Below, one piece after another: positions 18,961 to 28,078 of a stretch of DNA of 64,000 bases (within the stretch, counting starts at the first letter, position 1; each line of letters begins with the position of its first letter). The notes beneath the pieces are model-generated. The model saw only the letters and a list, made by a program, of their open reading frames with translations. It ran no database searches and had not been told where the DNA came from. A program made the position numbers and the translations under genes. Source of the DNA: G963422745 sp965214285 (GTDB taxonomy: Bacteria > Actinomycetota > Acidimicrobiia > Acidimicrobiales > Aldehydirespiratoraceae); contig OZ243946.1 of assembly GCA_965214285.1 (NCBI GenBank), forward strand, positions 1,736,001-1,800,000. Direction: 5' to 3'.

Positions 18961-19635
18961 TCAGCCTTGCGCTGCCGGCTCCTTCTCGGCGGGCTCGTCG
19001 GCTGGGGTCGGCTCGCCGTCGTCCGCGGCCGGCTCATCGGTTGATTCCGGTTCGGTCTTTGCGTCCGGCTTTCCGTCTGCGGAAGGCGTGTTGTCGTTCG
19101 CTGGTTGCTCGCTGTCGCCCGCTGGCTCGTCGTCTGCAGACGGCGTGTTGTCCTCCGCCGTCGGCTCGCTGTCGTCCGCCGGCTTGTCGTCTGCCCCTGC
19201 CGGTTCGGCGCCGTCGCCCGTCGCCGGATCGGCTTTGCCCTTGGGCTCGGGCTTCTCGGCGCCGGCGTCGACCTCCGTCAGGAGGCGCCAGGCAGCGGTG
19301 GCCTCACGGTAGGCGGCCTCGGCTGCGGCCTTCTCCTCTGCCGAGCCTTTCTTGGCCAGGCGGTTGATCTCCGCAGCCGCGTCGTCCTTGGCCCGCTCTG
19401 CTCTCTTGAGGCGCTGCTGCTGGGCGGTCCGCTCCTTGTCGGCGGCCACGTAGGTGTTGAACAGCGTGAGCGCGGCCGCGGTCTCCTCGTCGAGCTCAGG
19501 TCCGCCGCCGGCCTTGGCAGGCCTGGCCTTGGGAGTCTTGGCCTTGGCAGGCCTGGCCTTGGGAGTCTTGGCCTTGGCAGGCTTGGTCCTGGGCGGCTTG
19601 GCCTTGGCAGGCTCGGCTTCGGGAGGCTTGGTCAC
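18961..19635 (-). CDS. Charge-segregated low-complexity protein with histone-H1-like N-terminus
   Basis: The 224-aa protein has three parts. Residues 1-42 are Lys/Ala/Pro repeats of the form PAKAKTPKAR (a 30-bp DNA repeat), like the tails of histone H1 and of actinobacterial HU proteins. Residues 48-122 form a predicted alpha-helical coiled coil (RLKRAERAKDDAAAEINRLA). Residues 125-224 are strongly acidic and Pro/Glu/Asp-rich, with repeats such as DNTPSADDEPAGDSEQPA. The basic end could bind nucleic acid and the acidic end could mask it or bind partners. No family is recognised with confidence. It is a single gene between the SDR and the alcohol dehydrogenase. Confidence 0.65.
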   Translation of the reverse strand: MTKPPEAEPAKAKPPRTKPAKAKTPKARPAKAKTPKARPAKAGGGPELDEETAAALTLFNTYVAADKERTAQQQRLKRAERAKDDAAAEINRLAKKGSAEEKAAAEAAYREATAAWRLLTEVDAGAEKPEPKGKADPATGDGAEPAGADDKPADDSEPTAEDNTPSADDEPAGDSEQPANDNTPSADGKPDAKTEPESTDEPAADDGEPTPADEPAEKEPAAQG

Positions 19636-19666
19636 GGCGATGATTGTGGCAACCGCGCGGGCCGAA

Positions 19667-20878
19667 TCAACCCTCGGGCAGCCCGCGGCGGCGCTCGCCG
19701 CGCATGTCGAACGCCACCCTCACCGCACCCCGCGGCCCGGCCTCGGCGGCGTGCAGCAGCGCTTCGGTGTAGCGGTCCAGCGGATACAGGGCGCTGACCA
19801 GACCCTCGAGAGGCGCCTCGCCGGCCAGCTCGATGGCCATCTCGAAGCTGTTGGCCCGGCCCGTCTCGCCGGCCCCGGCCCCATTCGCCTCGACGGACTC
19901 GGTGCCGTAGGTGTAGGCACCGAGCAGCGCGGTCTCGCGGTGCCACATCGCCGTGAGGTCGACCTCCACCACGCCGGGCATGCCCAACAGCACGACCGAC
20001 CCGCGGGGCCGGCACAGCCCGATGGCGGCCTCGATCGATGACTGCGAGCCGACCGCGTCGATCACCACGTCGGCACCGCCCGACAGCCGGTCGCCGATCA
20101 TGAACGAGCCGGTGGCCCGGCGCAGCACCCGCGCCAGCTCGTCGGGGGCGCAGATCACATCGGCGCCTAGCTCGGCTGCCAGGTCGCGCTGCACCGGGTA
20201 CTTGGCGGCGATCACGATCGAGCGGGGGTCGGTCAGGCGGCGCAGCGCGGCCAGCGTGACCAGGCCCATCGCGCCGGCCCCGATCACGGCCACCGTGCGG
20301 CCCTCCACAGCGGTGCGCAGCGCGGCGTGAACGCCGCAGGCCAGCGGCTCGACTATCACCGCCAGCTCGTCGCTCATGGTCTCGGGCACCTCGTGGAGCT
20401 GGCTCGGGTGGGCCACGAACTCCGTCGCCCAGCCACCGCCGGTGGACTCGCAGAAACCGGTCTGCAGCCCCGGCTCCAGATGGCCGCAGGTCAGGTGCCG
20501 GTAGTCGTCGCCGTCGGCTGGGGCGGCGCCGTCGAAGGGCGGGTCGAAGCCGCGGGCGGCATGGCCGAGCACCGGCTCCAGCACGACCCGCCGGCCGTCG
20601 GCGGTGTCGGCCACTACCTCATGGCCGGGCACGAACGGGAACGACACGAAGTCCTCGAAGTAGCGAGACGCCCGGCCGTCGATGGTCACCAGGTCCGAGC
20701 CGCAGATGCCGGCCAGCCGAGGCCAGACCCGCACCCAATCCTCCGCGGGCAGGTCGGGCGGCTCGGTCTCGGTCAGGCTCAGCGGCCCCACCGAGGCCCC
20801 CGACCCCGGGCGCAGCCTCGACGTCAGCATCGCTGCCGCGTAGCGACCGGGCTTGCGGCTGAAGCGCAGCGCCTTCAC
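19667..20878 (-). CDS. Zinc-dependent alcohol dehydrogenase family protein
   Basis: The 403-aa protein is a medium-chain dehydrogenase. It has CGSD near the usual catalytic-zinc cysteine, GHEV in PFVPGHEVV, a Rossmann motif VIGAGAMGLVTLAAL, and a late HRETALLGAYTYG segment. The usual four-cysteine structural zinc loop is not evident, so the protein resembles threonine/sorbitol-type members with an altered lobe. The start is the GTG at 20878, which sits 8 nt after a TACGAT box; upstream codons in this frame are antisense to the LLM gene. It is divergent from that gene across only 45 bp. Confidence 0.82.
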   Translation of the reverse strand: MKALRFSRKPGRYAAAMLTSRLRPGSGASVGPLSLTETEPPDLPAEDWVRVWPRLAGICGSDLVTIDGRASRYFEDFVSFPFVPGHEVVADTADGRRVVLEPVLGHAARGFDPPFDGAAPADGDDYRHLTCGHLEPGLQTGFCESTGGGWATEFVAHPSQLHEVPETMSDELAVIVEPLACGVHAALRTAVEGRTVAVIGAGAMGLVTLAALRRLTDPRSIVIAAKYPVQRDLAAELGADVICAPDELARVLRRATGSFMIGDRLSGGADVVIDAVGSQSSIEAAIGLCRPRGSVVLLGMPGVVEVDLTAMWHRETALLGAYTYGTESVEANGAGAGETGRANSFEMAIELAGEAPLEGLVSALYPLDRYTEALLHAAEAGPRGAVRVAFDMRGERRRGLPEG

Positions 20879-20886
20879 GCTCGGGG

Positions 20887-20892
20887 ATCGTA
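20887..20892 (-). promoter_or_regulatory. -10 box TACGAT of the alcohol dehydrogenase
   Basis: On the minus strand TACGAT lies 8 nt before the GTG at 20878. With the opposite box at 20912-20917 it makes a very compact divergent promoter pair in a 45-bp gap. Confidence 0.45.
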
Positions 20893-20911
20893 GCCGCCCC
20901 CGCCGCCGGCC

Positions 20912-20917
20912 TACCAT
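20912..20917 (+). promoter_or_regulatory. -10 box TACCAT of the LLM gene
   Basis: TACCAT is 6 nt before the ATG at 20924. Confidence 0.45.
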
Positions 20918-20923
20918 CGGCTG

Positions 20924-21982
20924 ATGCTGATCGGCCTCGGGCTCGAGCTCTACCGCAGCGCCACGCTGGAGGTGCCGCTGGAGCGCATCAAGCTCGCCGA
21001 GCGGCTCGGCTTCCACTCGGTGTGGACCGCCGAAGCCTATGGCTGCGACGCCCTGTCGCCCCTGGCCTTCCTGGCTGCGCACACGTCTGAGATCAAGCTG
21101 GCGACCGCGGTGGTGCAGGTATCGGCGCGCACCCCGGCCGCCACCGCCATGCACGCACTGACCATCGACCACCTCGCCGGCGGCGGCCGGGTGATCATCG
21201 GGCTCGGCGTGTCGGGCCCGCAGGTGGTGGAGGGCTGGTACGGCATGGCCTGGGGGTCGCCGACGGCGAGGCTGCGCGACTATGTGGCGATCATGCGCAA
21301 GGTCTGCGAGCGCAAGGCGCCGGTCGCCCACGACGGGGCGGAGCTGTCGCTGCCTTACGTGGGCCCCGGGGCGATAGGCGAGGGCAAGGCGCTCAAGTCG
21401 ATCCTGCATCCCGCGGGGCCGGTGGAGATCTGGATCGCCTCGGGAGGGCCGCTCAACACCGCGTTGGCCGCCGAGACGGCTGACGGCTGGTTGCCGATGG
21501 GCTACGGCGCCGACGGCGCGGAGGTGTACGGCCCGGCCCTGAGGCGGGGTTTCGAGCGCCGCGGCGGGCGGCCCGAGAGCTTCGAGATCATGGGCAGCCT
21601 CAGCGTGGAGATCTCAGACGACGTGCTGGCGTCGATCGATGCTCGCAAGCCGCTCACGGCCGCCTATGTGGGCGGCATGGGCAGCGAGGACAACAACTTC
21701 CACCGAGACGCCATGGTCCGCCGCGGCTTCCCCGAGGCGGCGGCTCGCATCTGCGAGCTGTGGAGGGCGGGGCGCCGCGACGAGGCGGCCTCCGCCGTGC
21801 CGGATGACTACATCGACTCCGGCGCACTCATCGGCTCACCGCAGCGGATCCGCTCACGCTGGCACGAGGCGGTCCCGGCGGGGCTGACCGGGGTGATCCT
21901 GCGCACAGACGACGACGAGGCGCTGCGGCTCGCAGCGGAGATGACCGGCAGCCGCGACCTTGCAGAGGCCCAGGCGCGATGA
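20924..21982 (+). CDS. LLM-class (F420-type) oxidoreductase
   Basis: The 352-aa protein is a bacterial luciferase-like TIM-barrel enzyme. Family features are GLGLELYRSATLEV at the N-terminus, LGFHSVWTAEAYGCDALSPL, the non-proline cis-bond region KLATAVVQVSARTPAATAMHA, and GGRVIIGLGVSGPQVVEGW. This subgroup in actinobacteria usually uses coenzyme F420 rather than FMN; that assignment is an inference. Its stop overlaps the start of the enoyl-CoA hydratase gene (ATGA), so the two act in one operon, probably in breakdown of a carboxylic acid or steroid-like compound. Confidence 0.85.
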   Translation: MLIGLGLELYRSATLEVPLERIKLAERLGFHSVWTAEAYGCDALSPLAFLAAHTSEIKLATAVVQVSARTPAATAMHALTIDHLAGGGRVIIGLGVSGPQVVEGWYGMAWGSPTARLRDYVAIMRKVCERKAPVAHDGAELSLPYVGPGAIGEGKALKSILHPAGPVEIWIASGGPLNTALAAETADGWLPMGYGADGAEVYGPALRRGFERRGGRPESFEIMGSLSVEISDDVLASIDARKPLTAAYVGGMGSEDNNFHRDAMVRRGFPEAAARICELWRAGRRDEAASAVPDDYIDSGALIGSPQRIRSRWHEAVPAGLTGVILRTDDDEALRLAAEMTGSRDLAEAQAR

Positions 21983-22908
21983 CTGCCGACGCTTCGCAGG
22001 GCGACGAGGGCGACCCAGCCGAGCCGGCTGATGCTGTGGTAGACGCCGAGCGCGCAGACGCCGGGGACGAAGCCGCCGGGTCAGACGCCGACGAGCTGGT
22101 CACGGTGCAGCACGCCGCCGAGCACGTGCGTTGGGTGACCCTGAACCGGCCCGACAAGCGCAACGCCATCTCCACGCCGCTGCGCGCCCGGCTGCTGGAG
22201 ATCCTCGAAGCCCACGACCACGACCCCGAGGTGCGCGTCTCGATCGTGCGCGGCGCGGGGGAGTGCTTCTCGTCGGGCTACGACCTGTCGTCGTCGCTGA
22301 TGGACGACACGCCGTACCACACGGCGCCCGGCGACGGTGCCTGGACCCGCCAGGCGAGCCACGGCTGGTTCTCGATCTGGGACCTCGCCAAGCCGGTGAT
22401 CGCCCAGGTCCACGGCTACGCCATCGCGGGCGCCTCAGAGCTGGCGGCGGCGTGCGATCTGGTCTACATCGCCAGCGACGCCCTGGTCTCGTATCCGGTG
22501 GTGCGGGTGGCGTCGCCGCCTGACTGGCAGTACCACGAGCCGCTGCTGGGGCTGCGCCACGCCATGGAGATGATGCTGACCGGCGACGGGATCGACGGCG
22601 CCGAGGCGGCCCGGCGGGGCTGGGCCAACCGGGCATTCCCGCCCGAGCGCCTCGAGGCCGAGGTGCTGGGGATCGCCCAGCGGGTCGCGGGCGTGCCCGG
22701 CGAGCTGGCCCAGATCGCCAAGCGCATGGTTCACCGCCAGTTCGACGTGCGGGGCGGGCGGGCCGCCATCAGAGCGGGCCAGGAGTTCCAGGCGCTGGCC
22801 GCGCACCAGCCGGCGGCGCAGGCCTTCAGGGCCGACCCGTTGGGCAGCATGCGCAGCGCCGTCGCCGACGCCCAGCGCCGCGACCCCGCCCGCCCGCCCG
22901 ACGCCTGA
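21979..22908 (+). CDS. Enoyl-CoA hydratase/isomerase family protein
   Basis: The 309-aa protein has the crotonase fold: LNRPDKRNAIS, the oxyanion-hole segment GECFSSGYDLS, and HGYAIAGASELAAACDL. The glutamate of ASEL fits one catalytic position. The second usual glutamate region reads VSYPVVRV rather than FGxPE, so hydratase chemistry is uncertain and isomerase, hydrolase or thioesterase activity is possible. The first 37 residues are an acidic Ala/Asp-rich extension before the fold. Translation is coupled to the LLM gene by ATGA overlap. Confidence 0.85.
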   Translation: MTADASQGDEGDPAEPADAVVDAERADAGDEAAGSDADELVTVQHAAEHVRWVTLNRPDKRNAISTPLRARLLEILEAHDHDPEVRVSIVRGAGECFSSGYDLSSSLMDDTPYHTAPGDGAWTRQASHGWFSIWDLAKPVIAQVHGYAIAGASELAAACDLVYIASDALVSYPVVRVASPPDWQYHEPLLGLRHAMEMMLTGDGIDGAEAARRGWANRAFPPERLEAEVLGIAQRVAGVPGELAQIAKRMVHRQFDVRGGRAAIRAGQEFQALAAHQPAAQAFRADPLGSMRSAVADAQRRDPARPPDA

Positions 22909-23123
22909 CCCGCCGCCCGCACCAGGGCGACGACCGCGAAGCCGAGCAGGCCGACGGAGCTGCTGAGGGAGCCCACGCAGCGAAAGCCGGCCAGGACCGG
23001 GCGACAGCAGAGCCGCACTGGCTGCTGCTCGCAAGGCGCCGGGGCTGGTTCTGTCCGACAGAGACGTGCTGGGACACGCTTCGGCTTGGCGGGGCGCGGC
23101 TCGCTGCGCAAGGCTCTGGGGCC

Positions 23124-24392
23124 ATGAGCGAGACCAGCGCCGAAGACTCCCAGCCTGCCCAGCCCGCCCAGCCCGCCCCGCCCGAGCAACCCGCCCAGCC
23201 CAAGCAGGCCTTCGACGACGAGCGCCGCGAGCGGCTGCTCGACGGGCGAGCCTGGAGCGACTTCTGCGACACCCTCAAGGCCGCCGGCGAGATCGTGCTG
23301 CGCGAGACCCCCGACGGCGACCCGCAGGACCGAGTGGAGGGCTTCCGCTACCTCACCCGCATGATGCTGATGGCCAACGGGCGGGTCATCGAGCGCCGCA
23401 CGCCCAGCGCCCGTGGCAACCGCATCGGCGTGATACCGCCGCCGCTGCGAGGCGGCATGGGGGTGCAGTCGCCCAACCAGGACCACATCGTGCAGCCCGT
23501 CGACTCCCGTTTCCGCTACCGCATAACCGGCACCGCGGGCGACGTGTACTGCCACCTGTCGGCCTGGTCGCCGCCGATCCCGCCCGACGTGGGGGCCTTC
23601 GACTGCGGGCTCGACGCCGAGTCGCAGCTCGGCCGCTTCAACCCCAACAACGCCAAGACCCCCCACACCGCCTACCTCAGCGACTTCGCCGCCGAAGACG
23701 GCACGGTCGACTTCGTGCTCTCGGTCGAGCCGCCAGACGACGGCAGCGCCTGGATGTCGATGGCGCCCACCACCAGGGAGCTGATGGGCCGGGTGGTGTA
23801 CGACGACCGCAGCGCCCAGAGCCCGCCACGGCTGCGCATCGCCTGCCTCGACCACCACGACCAGCCCGAGCCGCCGGAGCCTGCGGACATGGCCGAGCGC
23901 CTGGCGGTCGCCGGCCAGCTCATCCTGGGCCTGCAGTCCGACTACGGCGCCTGGACCCGTGACCTGCTGACGCGGGAGAACCGCACCGAGTTCACCCGCG
24001 AGCTCTACGAGCGCATCGGCGGCTCGCCGGATGACCGCCATTTCGAGTTCGGCTACTGGCGGGTGCCCGACGACATGGCGCTGCTGGTCGAGTTCGACGA
24101 GATGCCCGCCCAGCACTGGAACTTCCAGCTCTGCAACCACTGGATGGAGAACCTGGCCGACTACGCCGCGGGCGAGGGCTACATCGACACCGACAACGCC
24201 GTGCGCGACGGCGGGCGGGTCGTGATCGCGGTGGCTGAGCGCGACCCCGGCGTCGCCAACTGGATCAAGCCCGACGGCCGCGACCACGGCGTGATGGGGC
24301 TGCGCTTCGTGCGCCCCGCCACCGAGCCGCAGGTCAGCGCCCGGCTGGTGCCGCTCGACGAGCTGCGCGCCGGCCCGGCCGGGCAGGCTTGA
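23124..24392 (+). CDS. DUF1214-like domain protein (422 aa)
   Basis: After a Pro/Gln/Ala-rich start (PAQPAQPAPPEQPAQP, about residues 9-28) the protein is soluble and acidic. Its C-terminal third carries a pattern that I associate with DUF1214-type proteins of actinobacteria: HWNFQLCNHWMENLADY followed by DGGRVVIAVAERDPGVANWI and HGVMGLRFV. No catalytic residue can be assigned. It stands about 85 nt before the kinase-like gene on the same strand and may be cotranscribed. The function is unknown; associations with CoA-linked catabolism are common for this group. Confidence 0.65.
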   Translation: MSETSAEDSQPAQPAQPAPPEQPAQPKQAFDDERRERLLDGRAWSDFCDTLKAAGEIVLRETPDGDPQDRVEGFRYLTRMMLMANGRVIERRTPSARGNRIGVIPPPLRGGMGVQSPNQDHIVQPVDSRFRYRITGTAGDVYCHLSAWSPPIPPDVGAFDCGLDAESQLGRFNPNNAKTPHTAYLSDFAAEDGTVDFVLSVEPPDDGSAWMSMAPTTRELMGRVVYDDRSAQSPPRLRIACLDHHDQPEPPEPADMAERLAVAGQLILGLQSDYGAWTRDLLTRENRTEFTRELYERIGGSPDDRHFEFGYWRVPDDMALLVEFDEMPAQHWNFQLCNHWMENLADYAAGEGYIDTDNAVRDGGRVVIAVAERDPGVANWIKPDGRDHGVMGLRFVRPATEPQVSARLVPLDELRAGPAGQA

Positions 24393-24477
24393 TCCGCCCG
24401 GAGACGCCGGCACTGCAGCGCCCACAGAATTTCGGGCAGGCTTGACCGGGCCTGGGCGGGCGGACCAACATCGCGAG

Positions 24478-25572
24478 ATGACAACCATGAGCGGCCCGCT
24501 GCCGCAGATGCTGGCCGACATCACCCCGGAGTGGCTCACAGCCGCCCTGCGCGACAACGGCTTCGACTGCCCCGACGCGGCGTCGGTAGACCTCGTGCCG
24601 ATCGATGGCATCATCGGCGCAACCGGCCAGATCGGAAGGCTGCTGGTCACATGGAGCGGTCCGACCGACCTGCCGGAGAGCTTCGTCGCCAAGGCGCCCA
24701 ACCACGACGAGTTCGCCAAGCTCGCCAACCAGACGATGCGCTTCTACGAGCGCGAGGCGGGCTTCTACCGGGAGGTCGCCGAGCGCATCGACCTGCCCAA
24801 GCCGCGGGGCTACGTCAACCTCTTCGACCCTGCGACCGACCACAACCTGCTGATCATCGAGGACATCTCGCCCGCGGCCGACGGCGACGTGACCGTGGGC
24901 ACCGACCCCGACACCGCGGCGCGCCTGCTGGAGCTCCTCGCCCGCCTGCACGGCCACTTCTGGATGGATCCCGGGATCGTGCAGCCGTGGCTGCACACCT
25001 GGGACCGGGAGAGCTTCTGGTCCAACGCCTGGATCGGCCAGCTCGGCTGGGACGCCCTGGCCGAGCGGGAGCCGGACCTCTACCCGCCGGAGCTGGCCGA
25101 GGTCATCACCCGCCGCTACCTGTACGACACCCAGGCGTGGTGCGCCGAGATTGACGCCCGGCCCTGGACGTACTGCCACGGCGACTACCAGCTCGACAAC
25201 ATGCTGTTCCGGCCCGACGGCTCGATCGTGATCGTCGACTGGCAGCTCGGCCTGCGCAACTGCCCCGGCAACGACGTGGCCTGGTTCCTGGCGACGTCAT
25301 GCTGGAACATCGTCGAGCACGAGCGGGACCTGCTGGACGGCTACCGGGCTGCGCTGGCCGCCGCGGGCGGGCCGTCGTGGAGCCACGACGAGCTGATGGA
25401 AGACGTGGCCTACGGGCTGATGTACTGGGTGGCGGGCCAGCCGGTGACGGCCACCATGGACCTGTCGCACTACGGCGACCACGCCGAGCGCATGGGCCGG
25501 CGCTTCCGGGCCTTCCTGGAGGGCACCCGCGACGCCGCGGTGCGCTGGGACATCGCCTCGATCCTCGGCTGA
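24478..25572 (+). CDS. Phosphotransferase family protein (aminoglycoside-kinase / ecdysteroid-kinase-like)
   Basis: The 364-aa protein has the eukaryotic-like kinase fold of the APH/ChoK superfamily. The catalytic loop is YCHGDYQLDNMLF and the metal-binding DxD-like motif is IVDWQLGLRNCPGNDVAWF. An N-terminal lobe with FVAKAPNHDEFAKLANQ provides the ATP-contact lysine. It should phosphorylate a small hydroxylated molecule. Close relatives in actinobacteria accompany acyl-CoA dehydrogenases and steroid or terpenoid breakdown genes; antibiotic resistance is not implied. The ATG at 24478 is preferred over an upstream TTG because the protein then begins at the family start. Confidence 0.82.
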   Translation: MTTMSGPLPQMLADITPEWLTAALRDNGFDCPDAASVDLVPIDGIIGATGQIGRLLVTWSGPTDLPESFVAKAPNHDEFAKLANQTMRFYEREAGFYREVAERIDLPKPRGYVNLFDPATDHNLLIIEDISPAADGDVTVGTDPDTAARLLELLARLHGHFWMDPGIVQPWLHTWDRESFWSNAWIGQLGWDALAEREPDLYPPELAEVITRRYLYDTQAWCAEIDARPWTYCHGDYQLDNMLFRPDGSIVIVDWQLGLRNCPGNDVAWFLATSCWNIVEHERDLLDGYRAALAAAGGPSWSHDELMEDVAYGLMYWVAGQPVTATMDLSHYGDHAERMGRRFRAFLEGTRDAAVRWDIASILG

Positions 25573-25664
25573 GACGCAGCCCGCGGCCGGCCCACGCCGG
25601 CCCGGCTCGCCAGCGCCGCCTCGAGACAGAACCGGCTAGGCAGCCGCCGGCTAGGCAGCGCCGG

Positions 25665-26438
25665 CTACAGCGGCTGGAGCGAGTCCCAGAAGCTGCTGCG
25701 GATCAGGTACTTGTAGTTGTCGGGGACTTCCTTGTCGATCGCGAAGCTGACTGCCTGCAGCAGCCGGCTGTCGACCCACTTGGGGATGTAGGGCCGCGAG
25801 GCATGGGCGTTGGCGAGCTCCTCGTAGCTGACCTCGGCGCCCCAGGTCCTGGCGAACTCGGCGGCCGCGGCGATGGCGTCGGTGAGGTCGTGGTCCAGGT
25901 GGATCAGCCCCGACAGGTCCGTCTCGTCGAGCTCGAGGGTCTCGTCGGCCTCGTTGAGCAGATCGGGCGACTGGTTGGGCTCGTCGTCTGAGGAGGCGAT
26001 CCCGGCTACCACCACCCGCACGCCCATCTCCTGGACCAGGCGCACGCCCTCGCGGAGATCCTCGTCGCCTGCCAGCAGCAGGGCGTCGGAGATGGCGCGG
26101 TTCTGGGCGAGGGTTATCAGATCCCGGTAGACGAGCACGTCCACGCCCTTCTGCTTGCTGTCGACCAGCTTGCCCAGGCGCAGCTTGACGTTCGGCAGGG
26201 CTGCGATCTCGTCCTGGTCGGCGTCGCGGATGCGCTGGAATGCGGCGTCGTACCAGTAGGTGCGCAGCAGCGACAGCCCTCCGCTGCGTGCCTGTGCGAC
26301 GCCGGCCAGCAGATCGACTATGCCCTGGGCGTCGACGTGCAGCCTGCGCCGCTCGCGGGTGTCGCAGCACAAGAGCCCGCCCGCGGCATACAGGTAGCCC
26401 GCATCCACGAACACCGCACAGCGATCCATCGGGTGCAT
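25665..26438 (-). CDS. NYN domain (PIN-like) protein
   Basis: The protein opens with CAVFVDAGYLYAAGG, where the conserved aspartate begins the PIN/FLAP-like active site, and continues with KGVDVLVYRDLITLA and ALLLAGDEDLREGVRLVQ, which hold the other acidic residues. This is the LabA/DUF88 NYN nuclease pattern, so RNA cleavage is likely. A helical C-terminal part of about 90 residues follows. Two starts are possible: ATG 26438 (MHPMDRC...) or ATG 26429 (MDRC...). It is convergent with the kinase-like gene and upstream of nothing on its own strand within 90 bp. Confidence 0.8.
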   Translation of the reverse strand: MHPMDRCAVFVDAGYLYAAGGLLCCDTRERRRLHVDAQGIVDLLAGVAQARSGGLSLLRTYWYDAAFQRIRDADQDEIAALPNVKLRLGKLVDSKQKGVDVLVYRDLITLAQNRAISDALLLAGDEDLREGVRLVQEMGVRVVVAGIASSDDEPNQSPDLLNEADETLELDETDLSGLIHLDHDLTDAIAAAAEFARTWGAEVSYEELANAHASRPYIPKWVDSRLLQAVSFAIDKEVPDNYKYLIRSSFWDSLQPL

Positions 26439-26554
26439 TCCTAGCCCAAGCCGGCGCGATCGGCCAATCACGCCCCGGGCCAGGCCGGCAGGCCCCTCAG
26501 CGGGCGCTCAGCCGTGGAATCCAGCCGGGGAACTCAGCCGTGGAGCAACGCTGC

Positions 26555-28078
26555 TCAGGCGACGGAGTCGTCGCGGATCATCAGCGTCTTCAGGTCGGAG
26601 TGGAAGTCGAGGGCGTGGTCGCCGCCCTCGCGGCCGATGCCTGAGATGCCACAGCCCCCGAAGGGCGCCGTGAGGTCGCGCACCAGGAAGGTGTTGACCC
26701 AGACCAGCCCGGCCCGCAGCGCCCGCCCCACGCGCTCGGCCCGCTCCGCCGAGCCGGTGTAGACCACCGCGCTGAGCCCGTAGCTCGTCGAGTTGGCCAA
26801 GGCGACCGCCTCGGCCTCGGATGCGAAGGTCTGCAGGGTCAGCACCGGGCCGAAGATCTCGCTCTGCACCACCTCGCTGCGATTCGACGCCGGCTCGATC
26901 AGGGTCGGCTCGTAGTGCAGCGAGCCGTCCAACATCCGCCCGCCGCGCAGGATCGTGTCGCCTGCGGCGCGGGCACGTTCGACGAAGCCGTGCACCCGGC
27001 GGCGCTGCTCGGGGTGCGCCATGGGTGCGATGTCGGTGGCGGGGTCGCGGGGGTCGCCGAGAACCAGGGCGTCGGCGGCGGCGCCGAAGCGCTCCAGGAA
27101 CGGCTCGCGGACGGACTCCTGCACCAGCAGGCGGGTGCCTGCCAAACACACCTGGCCGGAGTCGTCGTACTGCCAGGCCGCCTTGGCCGCGGCGGCGTCG
27201 AGGTCGCAGTCGGCGAACACGATCAGCGGGCCCTTGCCGCCCAGCTCGGCGGTGAAGGGCACGATGTTGGCGGCTGCGGCGGCGCCGATGCTGCGGCCGG
27301 TCGCGGGCGAGCCTGTGAAGCTGATGCGCCGCACCCTCGGATCGGCGACCAGGGCTGCGCCGACCTCGGACCCGATGCCCTGCACGAGGTTGTAGGCCCC
27401 GGCGGGGATGCCGGCCTCGGTGGCCAGCTCGGCCAGCAGCGCGGCCGACAGCGGCGACCACTCGGCGGGCTTGTGGATCACGGAGTTGCCCGCGGCCAGC
27501 GCCGGGGCCAGTTTCCAGGTCGCCAGCATGAACGGCGCGTTCCAGGGCGTGATCACCACCGCCGGGCCGGCGGGCATGCGCTGCACGCGGTTGTCCATGT
27601 CCTTGGCCCGCCAGCGGCGCTCGGCATGGGCCGCGGCGAGGTCGGCGTAGAGCCTGAAGTTCTCGGCGCCGCGGGCGACCAGGCGCAGCCTCATCGACTC
27701 CTCCAGGAAGCCCATGTCGAGGCATTCCACGCGGGCGATCTCGGCGGTGCTGTCCTCGATCAGGTCGGCCAGGCGGTGCAGCGTCTCGGCCCTCTCCGCT
27801 GTGCCGAGGCTGCTCCAGGCGGCGAAGCCGTCGACAGCGGCGGCCACGGCGGCATCCGCGGTGCGGGGGTCGCCGCGGGCCACCTCGGCGAGCAGCATGT
27901 TGTCCCAGTCAAGCGGCGAGCGGGTCTCGAAGGTGCGCTCCGAGGCTCTCCAGCGGCCGCCGATCAGATGCGCCGTGGGCACCGACACGCCGTCGACGTC
28001 GGCTCGCCACTCCTTGTTGCTTTCGTCGCTGCGGACGGTTTGGCCGCTGTGGGCCTCGGCTGTCGCCTGCTCAGCCAT
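26555..28078 (-). CDS. Aldehyde dehydrogenase (HpaE/betaine-aldehyde-dehydrogenase-like)
   Basis: The 507-aa protein is a hydrolytic aldehyde dehydrogenase with the general base E278 in ELGGKGP and nucleophile C311 in SGQVCLAGTR; ITPWNAPFML forms the cofactor site. The family around 5-carboxymethyl-2-hydroxymuconate-semialdehyde dehydrogenase (HpaE) gives a good overall match and the preceding fumarylacetoacetate-hydrolase-type gene, overlapping by 8 nt, is the usual HpaG partner. Together they suggest meta-cleavage of a homoprotocatechuate-like aromatic acid. No ring-cleavage dioxygenase is present in the window, so the substrate remains open. It is the last gene of the long minus-strand operon. 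Confidence 0.85.
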   Translation of the reverse strand: MAEQATAEAHSGQTVRSDESNKEWRADVDGVSVPTAHLIGGRWRASERTFETRSPLDWDNMLLAEVARGDPRTADAAVAAAVDGFAAWSSLGTAERAETLHRLADLIEDSTAEIARVECLDMGFLEESMRLRLVARGAENFRLYADLAAAHAERRWRAKDMDNRVQRMPAGPAVVITPWNAPFMLATWKLAPALAAGNSVIHKPAEWSPLSAALLAELATEAGIPAGAYNLVQGIGSEVGAALVADPRVRRISFTGSPATGRSIGAAAAANIVPFTAELGGKGPLIVFADCDLDAAAAKAAWQYDDSGQVCLAGTRLLVQESVREPFLERFGAAADALVLGDPRDPATDIAPMAHPEQRRRVHGFVERARAAGDTILRGGRMLDGSLHYEPTLIEPASNRSEVVQSEIFGPVLTLQTFASEAEAVALANSTSYGLSAVVYTGSAERAERVGRALRAGLVWVNTFLVRDLTAPFGGCGISGIGREGGDHALDFHSDLKTLMIRDDSVA

